Shown in pieces: positions 54,961-64,000 of a stretch of DNA of 64,000 bases (position 1 is the first letter of the stretch; each line of letters opens with the position of its first letter). The notes under the pieces are model-generated. The model did no database searches. It was given only the letters and a program-made list of their open reading frames with translations, and had not been told where the DNA came from. The stretch covers positions 1-64,000 of the forward strand of contig DASTNZ010000155.1 of the NCBI GenBank assembly GCA_035762665.1. The letters run 5' to 3'. The stretch comes from JASLBX01 sp035762665 (GTDB taxonomy: Bacteria; Actinomycetota; Actinomycetes; Jiangellales; Jiangellaceae). The translations under genes and the position numbers were made by a program.

Positions 54961-56910
54961 GTGCCGAGCGTGGGCGAAATCTCGAAACGGTTGCTGGTCG
55001 GTCGAAGGTCGGCCGCAGACCATCTGCAACAGCGCTTGCCCAAACGTGTCGCCCTTCCGATCTACTCGAGCGACACCGTCTCGTCGGTGGCCTACGCCAC
55101 CCAGGAACTTCTCGTCGTCTTGACCCTAGGCGGGTTGAGCGCCCTCTACCTGACCCCATGGGCGGCCGCTGGTGTCGTCGTGCTGATGGTGGTCGTTGTC
55201 GCTGCGTACCGGCGGCTCGTGCAGGTGTACCCGAACGGTGGTGGCGACTACGAACCGGCGGTCCGCAACCTCGGCGAGCACGCTGGCCTGGTCACCGGTG
55301 GCGCGATGCTGACCGCACTCGTGCTCACTATCGCTGTCGCGGTGGCGGCCGCGGTCGACAATCTGATCTCCGCCTTCCCCACCCTGGATGAGGCCGGGAT
55401 CGCGCTTGCGGTGGGGACGATCGTGGTGCTCGGCGCGCTCAACCTGCGCGGGCTCCGTGCCACCGGGCTGCTTTTCGCCGTGCCGACGTATTTGTTCGTG
55501 GCCGGCGTCGCGGCACTCACGGCGTGGGGACTGGCGCGGACCGCAGCGGGCGACACGCCGGTGGCCGAGAGCGCCGAGCTCGAAGTCGCCGCCGAACTCG
55601 GCGAGGTAGCGGGATTGGCACTGGTCCTGCTTGCGGTGCGGGCGGCGGCGACCGGCGGGGTTGCGCTCACCGGCCTGGGAACGATCGTGAGCGCGGTGCC
55701 CACCTTCCGCAAACCCCGCCGGAAGAACGCCGCGACCACGCTGCTGATCACCGGTGCGCTGGCAGCGGTCCTGTTCGTGGGTGTGACCGCACTGGCCGTC
55801 ATGGCGGACGTGCGGTATGCCGCCGATCCGTGCGACCTCGTCGGTTTCGACTGCGCGGGCGAACCGCAACGGACGGTGATCGCTCAGGTCGCCGCCGCCG
55901 TCTTCGGTGACGGTGCGTTCGGTTTCTATGTGATCCAGCTGGCCACGGTGCTTATCCTGCTGCTGGCGGCGAACACCGCCTTCGACTCGTTCCCGCTGCT
56001 TGGTTCGATCATGGCGCAGCACCGGCACTTGCCGCGCCAACTGCATCACCGCGGGGATCGGCACGCCTTCAGGAACGCCGTGATCGTGATCGCTGTCGCT
56101 GCGGCCATCGTGGTCACAGCCTTCGAGGTGTCCGTGACGCGACTGGTGCCGCTGTATGTCGCGAGCGTGTTCCTGAGCTTCACCCTCGGCCAGACGGCGA
56201 TGGTGCGCTACTGGAACCGGCAGCTCAGTGGCCCGCTGAGGACGGACGAGCGCTCCATGGCGGTACGCGCGCGGGCGCTGAGCGCGGCGGCCGCCGTCCT
56301 GACAAGCGCAGTCGTACTGGTGGTCGGGGTGACGGGATTCACCGGGGGTGTGTGGGTCGTCTTGGTTACGATCGCGGCTCTCTACCTGGTGATGCGCGGC
56401 ATCCGGAACCACTACCAGAGAGTCGAGACCGAGCTGGCGGTGGACGGCCAGGCCGGAGCCACCAAGCTGCCTTCCCGGGTCCACGCGATCGTGCTGGTCT
56501 CCCGGCTGCACAAGCCGACGATGCGCGCGCTGGCCTACGCCCGGAGCGGCCGCCCCGACTTGCTGGAGGCGGTCACGGTGAACATCGACCTGGCCGAAAC
56601 GCGCGCGCTCACCGACGAGTGGGACAGGCGCGGCATTCCGATACCGCTCAAGGTGCTGGACTCGCCGTACCGGGAGATCAACGGGCCCGTGGTGGAGTAC
56701 GTCAACAGCATCCGCCGGGAGAGTCCGCGCGACCTCGTGGTGGTCTACATCCCGGAGTACGTGCTCGGTCGATGGTGGGAGCAGTTGCTGCACAACAAGA
56801 GCGCCCTGCGACTGCGGGCTCGGCTGATGTTCACCCCGGGCGTGATGGTCACTATGGTTCCGTGGCAACTGCATTCGTCAACCCGGTCCGGTGACCAGCC
56901 TGACCGCTGA
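54961..56910 (+). CDS. APC-superfamily permease, KimA-like (probable K+ transporter)
   Basis: This 649-aa protein has ten to twelve membrane helices (about 45-485) and a C-terminal cytoplasmic domain (about 490-649, LHKPTMRALAYARSGRPDLLEAVTVN). The N-terminal SSDTVSSVAYATQELL carries Asp38 and Tyr45 with the spacing of the K+-binding Asp/Tyr pair of Bacillus KimA. YRRLVQVYPNGGGDY matches the following KimA/APC loop. Many database entries call this family amino-acid permease, which remains the alternative. GTG 54961 is chosen for the leaderless promoter. The gene faces away from two trkA genes. Confidence 0.85.
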   Translation: MPSVGEISKRLLVGRRSAADHLQQRLPKRVALPIYSSDTVSSVAYATQELLVVLTLGGLSALYLTPWAAAGVVVLMVVVVAAYRRLVQVYPNGGGDYEPAVRNLGEHAGLVTGGAMLTALVLTIAVAVAAAVDNLISAFPTLDEAGIALAVGTIVVLGALNLRGLRATGLLFAVPTYLFVAGVAALTAWGLARTAAGDTPVAESAELEVAAELGEVAGLALVLLAVRAAATGGVALTGLGTIVSAVPTFRKPRRKNAATTLLITGALAAVLFVGVTALAVMADVRYAADPCDLVGFDCAGEPQRTVIAQVAAAVFGDGAFGFYVIQLATVLILLLAANTAFDSFPLLGSIMAQHRHLPRQLHHRGDRHAFRNAVIVIAVAAAIVVTAFEVSVTRLVPLYVASVFLSFTLGQTAMVRYWNRQLSGPLRTDERSMAVRARALSAAAAVLTSAVVLVVGVTGFTGGVWVVLVTIAALYLVMRGIRNHYQRVETELAVDGQAGATKLPSRVHAIVLVSRLHKPTMRALAYARSGRPDLLEAVTVNIDLAETRALTDEWDRRGIPIPLKVLDSPYREINGPVVEYVNSIRRESPRDLVVVYIPEYVLGRWWEQLLHNKSALRLRARLMFTPGVMVTMVPWQLHSSTRSGDQPDR

Positions 56911-56990
56911 GCCTGGAACCGGCGGCCGGCGCCCGCGCCGACCGCCAGCCTCGGTGGGCGTCCGACGACACGCATGGCAGGGTTGAATTC

Positions 56991-57956
56991 ATGGACCTGC
57001 GGATCTTCACCGAACCCCAGCAAGGAGCCTCGTACGACGACTTGCGTCGCATCGCCCAGGCGACCGAGCGCCTCGGCTTTGACGGCTTCTTCCGATCTGA
57101 TCACTACCTGCACATGGGTGATCACCTTGACGGCCTGCCCGGACCCACGGACGCCTGGACGACACTGGCCGGCCTGGCCCGGGAGACGTCCCGCATACGG
57201 CTGGGAACGCTCGTGTCACCGGTGACGTTCCGGCACCCAGGCGTGTTAGCGATTCAAGTTGCCCAGGTCGACCAGATGTCCGGTGGCCGCGTCGAGCTTG
57301 GTTTGGGCGCGGGCTGGTTCGAGGCGGAGCACCGGGCGTACGGCATCCCTTATCCGCCGAACCGGTTCGACCTGCTCGAGGAACAACTGGAGCTGATCAC
57401 CGGACTGTGGTCGACCCCAATCGGTGAGCGCTACTCGTACTCCGGGGCGCACTACACCCTCACCGATTCGCCCGCGCTGCCGAAGCCGATCCAGCAGCCG
57501 GTTCCCATCATCGTCGGCGGCACCGGCCGGCGCCGGACCCCGGGTGTCGCCGCTCGATTCGCTGCCGAGTACAACAGCTTCCGGGTCTCAGACGCCGAGT
57601 TGGCCGAGCGCTTCGACAGAGTGCGCCGGGCGTGCGAGGCCGCCGGGCGCGATCCGGACGATCTGGTCTACTCGGTTGCCGCAACGGTATGCGTGGGTTG
57701 GGACGAGGCGGAGCTGGCCCGGCGCGCAGCGGCCATCGGGCACGATCCCGGGGAGCTGCGCGAGCATGCCTTCGGCGGCACGCCAGCCGACCTCGTCGAG
57801 CGGCTGCGGTCGCTAAGCAAGCTGGGCGCCTCCCGTTTCTACCTTCAGGTACTCGATCTGGCCGACATGGACCACCTCGAACTCATCGCCGCCGAAGTCG
57901 CCCCAATGTTTAGCGGCTCCATGTCGCCAAAACAACCTTCACGTCGTGTATCTTGA
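56991..57956 (+). CDS. F420-dependent LLM-class oxidoreductase
   Basis: This 321-aa luciferase-like TIM barrel resembles the TIGR03560 group (MDLRIFTEPQQGASYDDLRRIAQATERLGFDGFFRSDHYL). LGLGAGWFEAEHRAYGIPYPP and PIIVGGTGRRRTPGVAARFA mark the cofactor pocket. The cofactor is probably F420, but FMN is possible. The substrate is unknown. It lies alone between the permease and aconitase. Confidence 0.85.
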   Translation: MDLRIFTEPQQGASYDDLRRIAQATERLGFDGFFRSDHYLHMGDHLDGLPGPTDAWTTLAGLARETSRIRLGTLVSPVTFRHPGVLAIQVAQVDQMSGGRVELGLGAGWFEAEHRAYGIPYPPNRFDLLEEQLELITGLWSTPIGERYSYSGAHYTLTDSPALPKPIQQPVPIIVGGTGRRRTPGVAARFAAEYNSFRVSDAELAERFDRVRRACEAAGRDPDDLVYSVAATVCVGWDEAELARRAAAIGHDPGELREHAFGGTPADLVERLRSLSKLGASRFYLQVLDLADMDHLELIAAEVAPMFSGSMSPKQPSRRVS

Positions 57957-57963
57957 ACTCAAG
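57952..57963. promoter_or_regulatory. Perfect 12-bp palindrome upstream of acnA
   Basis: CTTGAACTCAAG spans the end of the LLM gene and the start of the 109-nt acnA leader, followed by an AT-rich stretch (GTTTTTCG). Half of it equals ACTCAAG, the half-site of HAIR operators bound by HspR, but the spacing is not that of HAIR. It is a candidate regulator site for aconitase. Confidence 0.35.
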
Positions 57964-58065
57964 GTTTTTCGTTTCGCAGAGATTAGGAGAGCCTCTGCGA
58001 GACCCACACGACGGCCATCCGCGACGATGGGTAGCAACGGATGAATCAGGAAGGCGGGTAGTGAC

Positions 58066-60885
<2,820 letters not shown>

Positions 60886-60910
60886 CGTCCGATCACGTTC
60901 GGCAGGCGGT

Positions 60911-60950
60911 GCGACGTACCTACAGGCATGCATGCGTGTAGGTACGTCGC
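60911..60950 (+). terminator. Perfect hairpin terminator after acnA
   Basis: GCGACGTACCTACA (60911-60924) is exactly complementary to 60937-60950, a 14-bp stem with a 12-nt loop that is itself partly palindromic (GCATGC). It lies 25 nt after the acnA stop. Confidence 0.8.
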
Positions 60951-61014
60951 TATGTCTACTGGGCGGCCACCGGAGTCACGTTGAGCGCGGCATTCGGCCC
61001 TCAGGGTCCGCAAA

Positions 61015-61338
61015 TCAAGCTGGCCGCGGTTCGGACCCTGACTCGGAGGCGACCGGCGTGCCTGGTTCGTCCGGGTGTGGAGTTTCCGGCTCGGGTTGCG
61101 GAAGCGGACCGGGCTCTGGCTCGGGGAGTGGCCCCGGCTCAGGACCGGGCATCGGCCTGGGCTCGGGTGGCAGCGGCTCCGGAGGGGGTTCCGTAGCCAG
61201 CGGCTCGGGTGCCGGCGGCGTCGCCGGCAGGATCCTCGCGACCGCTGAACGCGATTGGGCTGCTGCTGACGTATCGGCCACACAGCCGCCTGCTGCGCGG
61301 AGAGCCAGGAAGGCGCCCGCGATGCGTCGAGCTCTCAT
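61015..61338 (-). CDS. Putative Pro/Glu-rich lipoprotein
   Basis: This 107-aa protein starts MRARRIAGAFLALRAAGGCVADTS, with a short signal peptide and a lipobox-like AAGGC, so Cys19 could be lipidated. The mature part is mostly PEP repeats (PEPGPLPEPEPGPLPQPEPE), as in flexible cell-wall-spanning tails. ATG 61338 has AGGAC upstream. An open frame on the other strand gives only Gly/Ser repeats and is less likely. No domain was recognised. Confidence 0.5.
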   Translation of the reverse strand: MRARRIAGAFLALRAAGGCVADTSAAAQSRSAVARILPATPPAPEPLATEPPPEPLPPEPRPMPGPEPGPLPEPEPGPLPQPEPETPHPDEPGTPVASESGSEPRPA

Positions 61339-61453
61339 GGTAAGTCCTGTCGGTGAGGCTACTGTGAACTCTGTGCCACTTGTGACTACGTGGTGCAGGC
61401 CATTCGCTGGGCTGATCCACCCACCAATGGCCATCCGATGCCGTACGGGCATC

Positions 61454-61459
61454 TAGACT
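61454..61459 (+). promoter_or_regulatory. Candidate -10 box for dxs
   Basis: TAGACT lies 56 nt before TTG 61515, giving a leader of about 49 nt with the GGAGGAG ribosome site. The -35 is not clear. Confidence 0.4.
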
Positions 61460-61514
61460 GTCTCAGCAGTTGGTATACCCGGATTTGCGTGAGATCACCT
61501 GGGAGGAGAGACGG

Positions 61515-63425
61515 TTGGGTGTGCTCGAAGGCATCCAGAGCCCGCGTGATCTGCGAGGCCTGTCGAGCGATGAACTGACCGCGCTTGCTGCGGAGATCCG
61601 TGACGTGCTCGTCCGGACTACTGCTCGGACGAGCGGCCACCTCGGTCCAAATCTGGGCGCGGTCGAGCTGACCATCGCCGTGCACCGGGTGTTCGACTCA
61701 CCCCGCGACCCGGTGATCTTCGACACCGGCCACCAGGCATACGTCCACAAGCTCCTGACCGGTCGGCACGCCAAGTTCGGCACACTGCGACAGGAGGGCG
61801 GCCTCTCCGGCTACCCGAGCCGCGACGAGAGCGAGCACGACTGGGTTGAGAATTCTCACGCGTCGACGGCGCTCTCCTACGCCGACGGCATGGCCAAAGC
61901 GTTCGCGGTCCGCGGCGAATACAAGCGCACAGTCGTGGCGTTCGTCGGTGACGGTGCTCTCACAGGCGGCATGTCGTGGGAGGCGTTGAACAACATCGCC
62001 ACCGGGACGCAGCGCCCAGTCGTGATTCTGGTCAACGACAACGGCCGGTCGTACGCGCCAACGGTCGGCGGCCTCGCGAACCACCTGGCCGGGCTACGCA
62101 CCAACCCGCGGTATGAGCAGGCTCTGGATTTGGTCAAGCGTTCGCTCGGGCGCACGCCACTGGTCGGCGAGCCACTGTACGACGCGCTCCACGGCATAAA
62201 AAGGGGCCTGAAGGACATCCTCTCACCGCAGGGCATGTTCGAGGATCTCGGCATCAAGTACGTCGGCCCGGTTGACGGGCACGACCGGGAGGCGGTCGAG
62301 CAGGCGCTGCAGCGCGCCAGGCGGTTCCGCGGGCCGGTCATTGTGCACTGCATCACCCAGAAGGGTTTCGGATACGACGCCGCGGTCAACGACACAGTCG
62401 ATCATTGGCACCAGGTGAAGGCTTTCGATCCGGAAACCGGGGCGGCAGTGGGCAACCCGGAGCGGACCTGGACGGATGTGTTCAGCGATGCTGTTGTCGC
62501 AGCGGGGCGCCGGCGACCCGACCTGGTGGCGATCACCGCGGCGATGCTCGGGCCGACCGGCCTGGACAAGTTCGCTGCGGCCCACCCTGACCGTTGTTTC
62601 GATGTCGGCATCGCAGAGCAGCATGCGGTCACGTCAGCGGCCGGCATGGCGATGGCCGGCCTGCATCCGGTGGTCGCCGTGTACGCGACGTTCCTGAACC
62701 GCGCGTTCGACCAGGTGCTGATGGACTGCGCACTGCACCGCTGCGGAGTGACGTTCGTCCTGGACCGAGCCGGTGTCACCGGCGACGACGGGCCATCCCA
62801 CAACGGCATGTGGGACATGTCGATCCTGCAAGTTGTACCCGGTCTGCGGCTGGCCGCGCCGCGCGACGCGTCCCGCTTGGTCGAACTGCTCGGCGAGGCG
62901 CTGAGCATCGCCGATGCGCCCACGGTCGTCCGGTTTCCGAAGGGTCCGGTTGGACCCGACGTGCCGGCCGTCGACCGCGTGGGGGGCTGCGATGTCCTGG
63001 TGCGTTCGGCAGAACGGGACGCCTTGATTGTGGCCGTCGGGGCGATGGGCACCGTGGGGGTTGACGCGGCCGGCCGGCTGGCCGCCCAGGGGGTGGGCGT
63101 GACCGTCGTTGACCCGCGCTGGGTGAAGCCGGTCGATGACGCTCTGATCGGACTTGCCCGAGACCACCGGCTGGTCGTCACCGTGGAGGACAACGGCCGG
63201 GTGGGCGGCGTCGGCTCGGTCCTCACTCAGGTGTTGCGCGATGCGGGCGTGAGCACGCCGGTGCGCGAGTACGGCATACCCCAACGGTTCCTCGATCACG
63301 CCAGGCGCGGGAAGATCCTCAACGAAGTGGGTCTGACCGGCCAGAACCTCGCCCGGGAGATCGCTGGAATCGTGGCCGCTCTCGACTCCCATGCGCCGCG
63401 GCATATCGTGATCGACGGCCGCTAG
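61515..63425 (+). CDS. dxs: 1-deoxy-D-xylulose-5-phosphate synthase
   Basis: The enzyme condenses pyruvate and glyceraldehyde 3-phosphate in the first step of the MEP isoprenoid pathway, using thiamine diphosphate. The 636-aa protein has TGHQAYVHK with His73, the ThDP motif GDGALTGG to N176 (145-176), DVGIAEQHAV and the C-terminal transketolase domain. TTG 61515 (MGVLEGIQSPRDL) is chosen because GGAGGAG lies about 8 nt upstream and the start fits the family. GTG 61521 is close. An in-frame TTG at 61470 is too early. Confidence 0.95.
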   Translation: MGVLEGIQSPRDLRGLSSDELTALAAEIRDVLVRTTARTSGHLGPNLGAVELTIAVHRVFDSPRDPVIFDTGHQAYVHKLLTGRHAKFGTLRQEGGLSGYPSRDESEHDWVENSHASTALSYADGMAKAFAVRGEYKRTVVAFVGDGALTGGMSWEALNNIATGTQRPVVILVNDNGRSYAPTVGGLANHLAGLRTNPRYEQALDLVKRSLGRTPLVGEPLYDALHGIKRGLKDILSPQGMFEDLGIKYVGPVDGHDREAVEQALQRARRFRGPVIVHCITQKGFGYDAAVNDTVDHWHQVKAFDPETGAAVGNPERTWTDVFSDAVVAAGRRRPDLVAITAAMLGPTGLDKFAAAHPDRCFDVGIAEQHAVTSAAGMAMAGLHPVVAVYATFLNRAFDQVLMDCALHRCGVTFVLDRAGVTGDDGPSHNGMWDMSILQVVPGLRLAAPRDASRLVELLGEALSIADAPTVVRFPKGPVGPDVPAVDRVGGCDVLVRSAERDALIVAVGAMGTVGVDAAGRLAAQGVGVTVVDPRWVKPVDDALIGLARDHRLVVTVEDNGRVGGVGSVLTQVLRDAGVSTPVREYGIPQRFLDHARRGKILNEVGLTGQNLAREIAGIVAALDSHAPRHIVIDGR

Positions 63426-63431
63426 GTCCGG

Positions 63432-63437
63432 TACGGT
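63432..63437 (+). promoter_or_regulatory. -10 box of a leaderless AI-2E family transcript
   Basis: TACGGT ends 6 nt before GTG 63444, with no ribosome site. It lies just after the dxs stop. Confidence 0.5.
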
Positions 63438-63443
63438 TCTCGA

Positions 63444-64000
63444 GTGAAGATCACGCAGCGGATGCGGGAGCTTGGTGTCCCGCCCTGGCTGGTGCGGTGG
63501 GCCATTATCGCCGTGTGTGTGGGCGCCATCGGCTCCCTCATTATCGCGCTCATCCTCATCGCGCTGCGGGTCCGCTTCATCTCGATCGCTGTGATGATCG
63601 GATTCGCTGAGGTGTCACTGCTGTGGCCGCTGGTCAAGTGGCTGCGCGCACAGCGGGTGCCGCAGGTTATCGCCTCGATCCTGTGTGTCGTTGGGTTCTT
63701 GTCGTTCTTCGCGCTGCTGTTGGTGTTCGTCGTTGCCCAGGTTGTTCAAGCCAGCCCGCGCATCGCTGACGAGGTGGTCGGGGCGTTCGAAGAGACGATG
63801 GAATGGCTCCGGAGCGGTCCCTTCGGCGTCGACGACCAAACGGTGCAGGATCTCCTCGACCAGTTGCAGGACTTCGTCGGCGGGTTCATCAGCAGCATCG
63901 GAAGCGCTGTCGCCAGCGGACTCGGCGTCGTGACCAACCTGATCACTGTCGTGCTGATCGCCACCTTCTTCGCTATCTTCGCGCTGGCGAGTGGCGATCG
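63444..64000 (+). CDS. AI-2E family transporter (5' part)
   Basis: The frame from GTG 63444 stays open to the end of the window (185 codons). The protein starts MKITQRMRELGVPPWLVRW and has paired helices near the N-terminus (VIGFAEVSLLWPLVKWLRAQRVPQVIASILCVVGFLSFFALLLVFV region). A periplasmic-like stretch and a further hydrophobic segment (VTNLITVVLIATFFAIFALASG) follow, the layout of the AI-2E/PerM family. Function is not certain: some members are transporters of unrelated solutes. The 3' end lies outside. Confidence 0.8.
   Translation, partial: MKITQRMRELGVPPWLVRWAIIAVCVGAIGSLIIALILIALRVRFISIAVMIGFAEVSLLWPLVKWLRAQRVPQVIASILCVVGFLSFFALLLVFVVAQVVQASPRIADEVVGAFEETMEWLRSGPFGVDDQTVQDLLDQLQDFVGGFISSIGSAVASGLGVVTNLITVVLIATFFAIFALASGD

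Noticed and set aside
55126..56874. Minus-strand frame opposite the KimA-like permease
   Set aside because: It is a shadow of a membrane protein gene. The translation is His/Arg/Gln-rich with no family features.
60932..61456. Gly/Ser-repeat frame on the plus strand after acnA
   Set aside because: It would start inside the acnA terminator hairpin and give only Gly-Ser repeats. The minus-strand frame has a signal peptide and lipobox and is preferred, though with modest confidence.

Overview
The window is a stretch of chromosome from a high-GC Gram-positive bacterium (Actinomycetota). The evidence is the strong G/C bias at third codon positions, many GTG starts, start/stop overlaps (ATGA, GTGA), leaderless promoters with a TANNNT box about 6-8 nt before the start codon, and lineage markers such as SepH, DUF4193, DUF3093, DUF3710, DUF3159, DUF5998 and a BTAD regulator. 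A Jiangella-like or other Propionibacteriales-like genus is possible, but the genus cannot be fixed from the sequence alone. No rRNA, tRNA, phage, transposase or CRISPR array was seen. Most of the window is core chromosome.

Layout. (1) 1-4846: the SUF iron-sulfur assembly operon (end of sufB, then sufD, sufC, sufS, sufU, sufT) followed by a HAD phosphatase. (2) 5125-7774: an LLM flavin oxidoreductase and a GH13 alpha-amylase/trehalose-synthase-like enzyme. (3) 7826-10703: def-fmt-rsmB. rsmB carries an in-frame palindromic insertion. A convergent BBE-type FAD oxidoreductase follows. (4) 12324-17905: rpe, an FMN riboswitch, ribD-ribE-ribBA-ribH, then hisE-hisG. (5) 17912-23249: a perfect inverted-repeat element, an XdhC plus MocA-like molybdenum cofactor pair, a small protein, and a very large NTPase-TPR-BTAD regulator. 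(6) 23212-26218: a divergent metallophosphoesterase-membrane fusion and an acyltransferase-3 protein. (7) 26252-37881: two molybdenum hydroxylase operons. The first (coxM-coxS-coxL-xdhC/YHS-coxD-coxE) has the form I CO dehydrogenase active-site loop AYRCSFR. The second (coxS-coxL-coxM-coxG) has the form II loop AYRGAGR. Between them lies a palindromic array of degenerate 31-32-nt repeats. (8) 37956-49299: topoisomerase IV subunit A, a small coiled-coil membrane protein, a GNAT/acyl-CoA-synthetase fusion, DUF5998, an alkaline-phosphatase-superfamily enzyme, SepH, an MFS permease and ferrochelatase. (9) 49296-57956: a conserved actinobacterial block (inositol phosphatase, DUF4193, DUF3093, dut, DUF3710, OB-fold, DUF3159, two TrkA-type proteins, a KimA-like APC transporter, an F420-type LLM enzyme). 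From memory it resembles the Mycobacterium tuberculosis Rv2690c-Rv2701c neighbourhood. (10) 58066-64000: aconitase, a Pro-rich lipoprotein candidate, dxs and the start of an AI-2E family transporter.

How the genes work together. The form I operon predicts aerobic, possibly atmospheric, CO oxidation. The upstream XdhC/MocA-like pair could mature the molybdopterin cytosine dinucleotide cofactor. coxD/coxE (MoxR and VWA) would act in copper-sulfur-molybdenum active-site assembly, and the membrane-anchored CoxG could couple the enzyme to the membrane. The SUF operon supplies Fe-S clusters for CoxS, aconitase and probably ferrochelatase. The riboflavin operon supplies flavin for CoxM and the LLM/FAD enzymes. 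The two RCK-type TrkA proteins next to a KimA-like permease point to a potassium-transport locus.

The least explained signals are non-coding: the repeat array between the cox operons, the dispersed inverted-repeat elements (one inside rsmB), and an 11-bp-phased direct repeat in front of the BTAD regulator.
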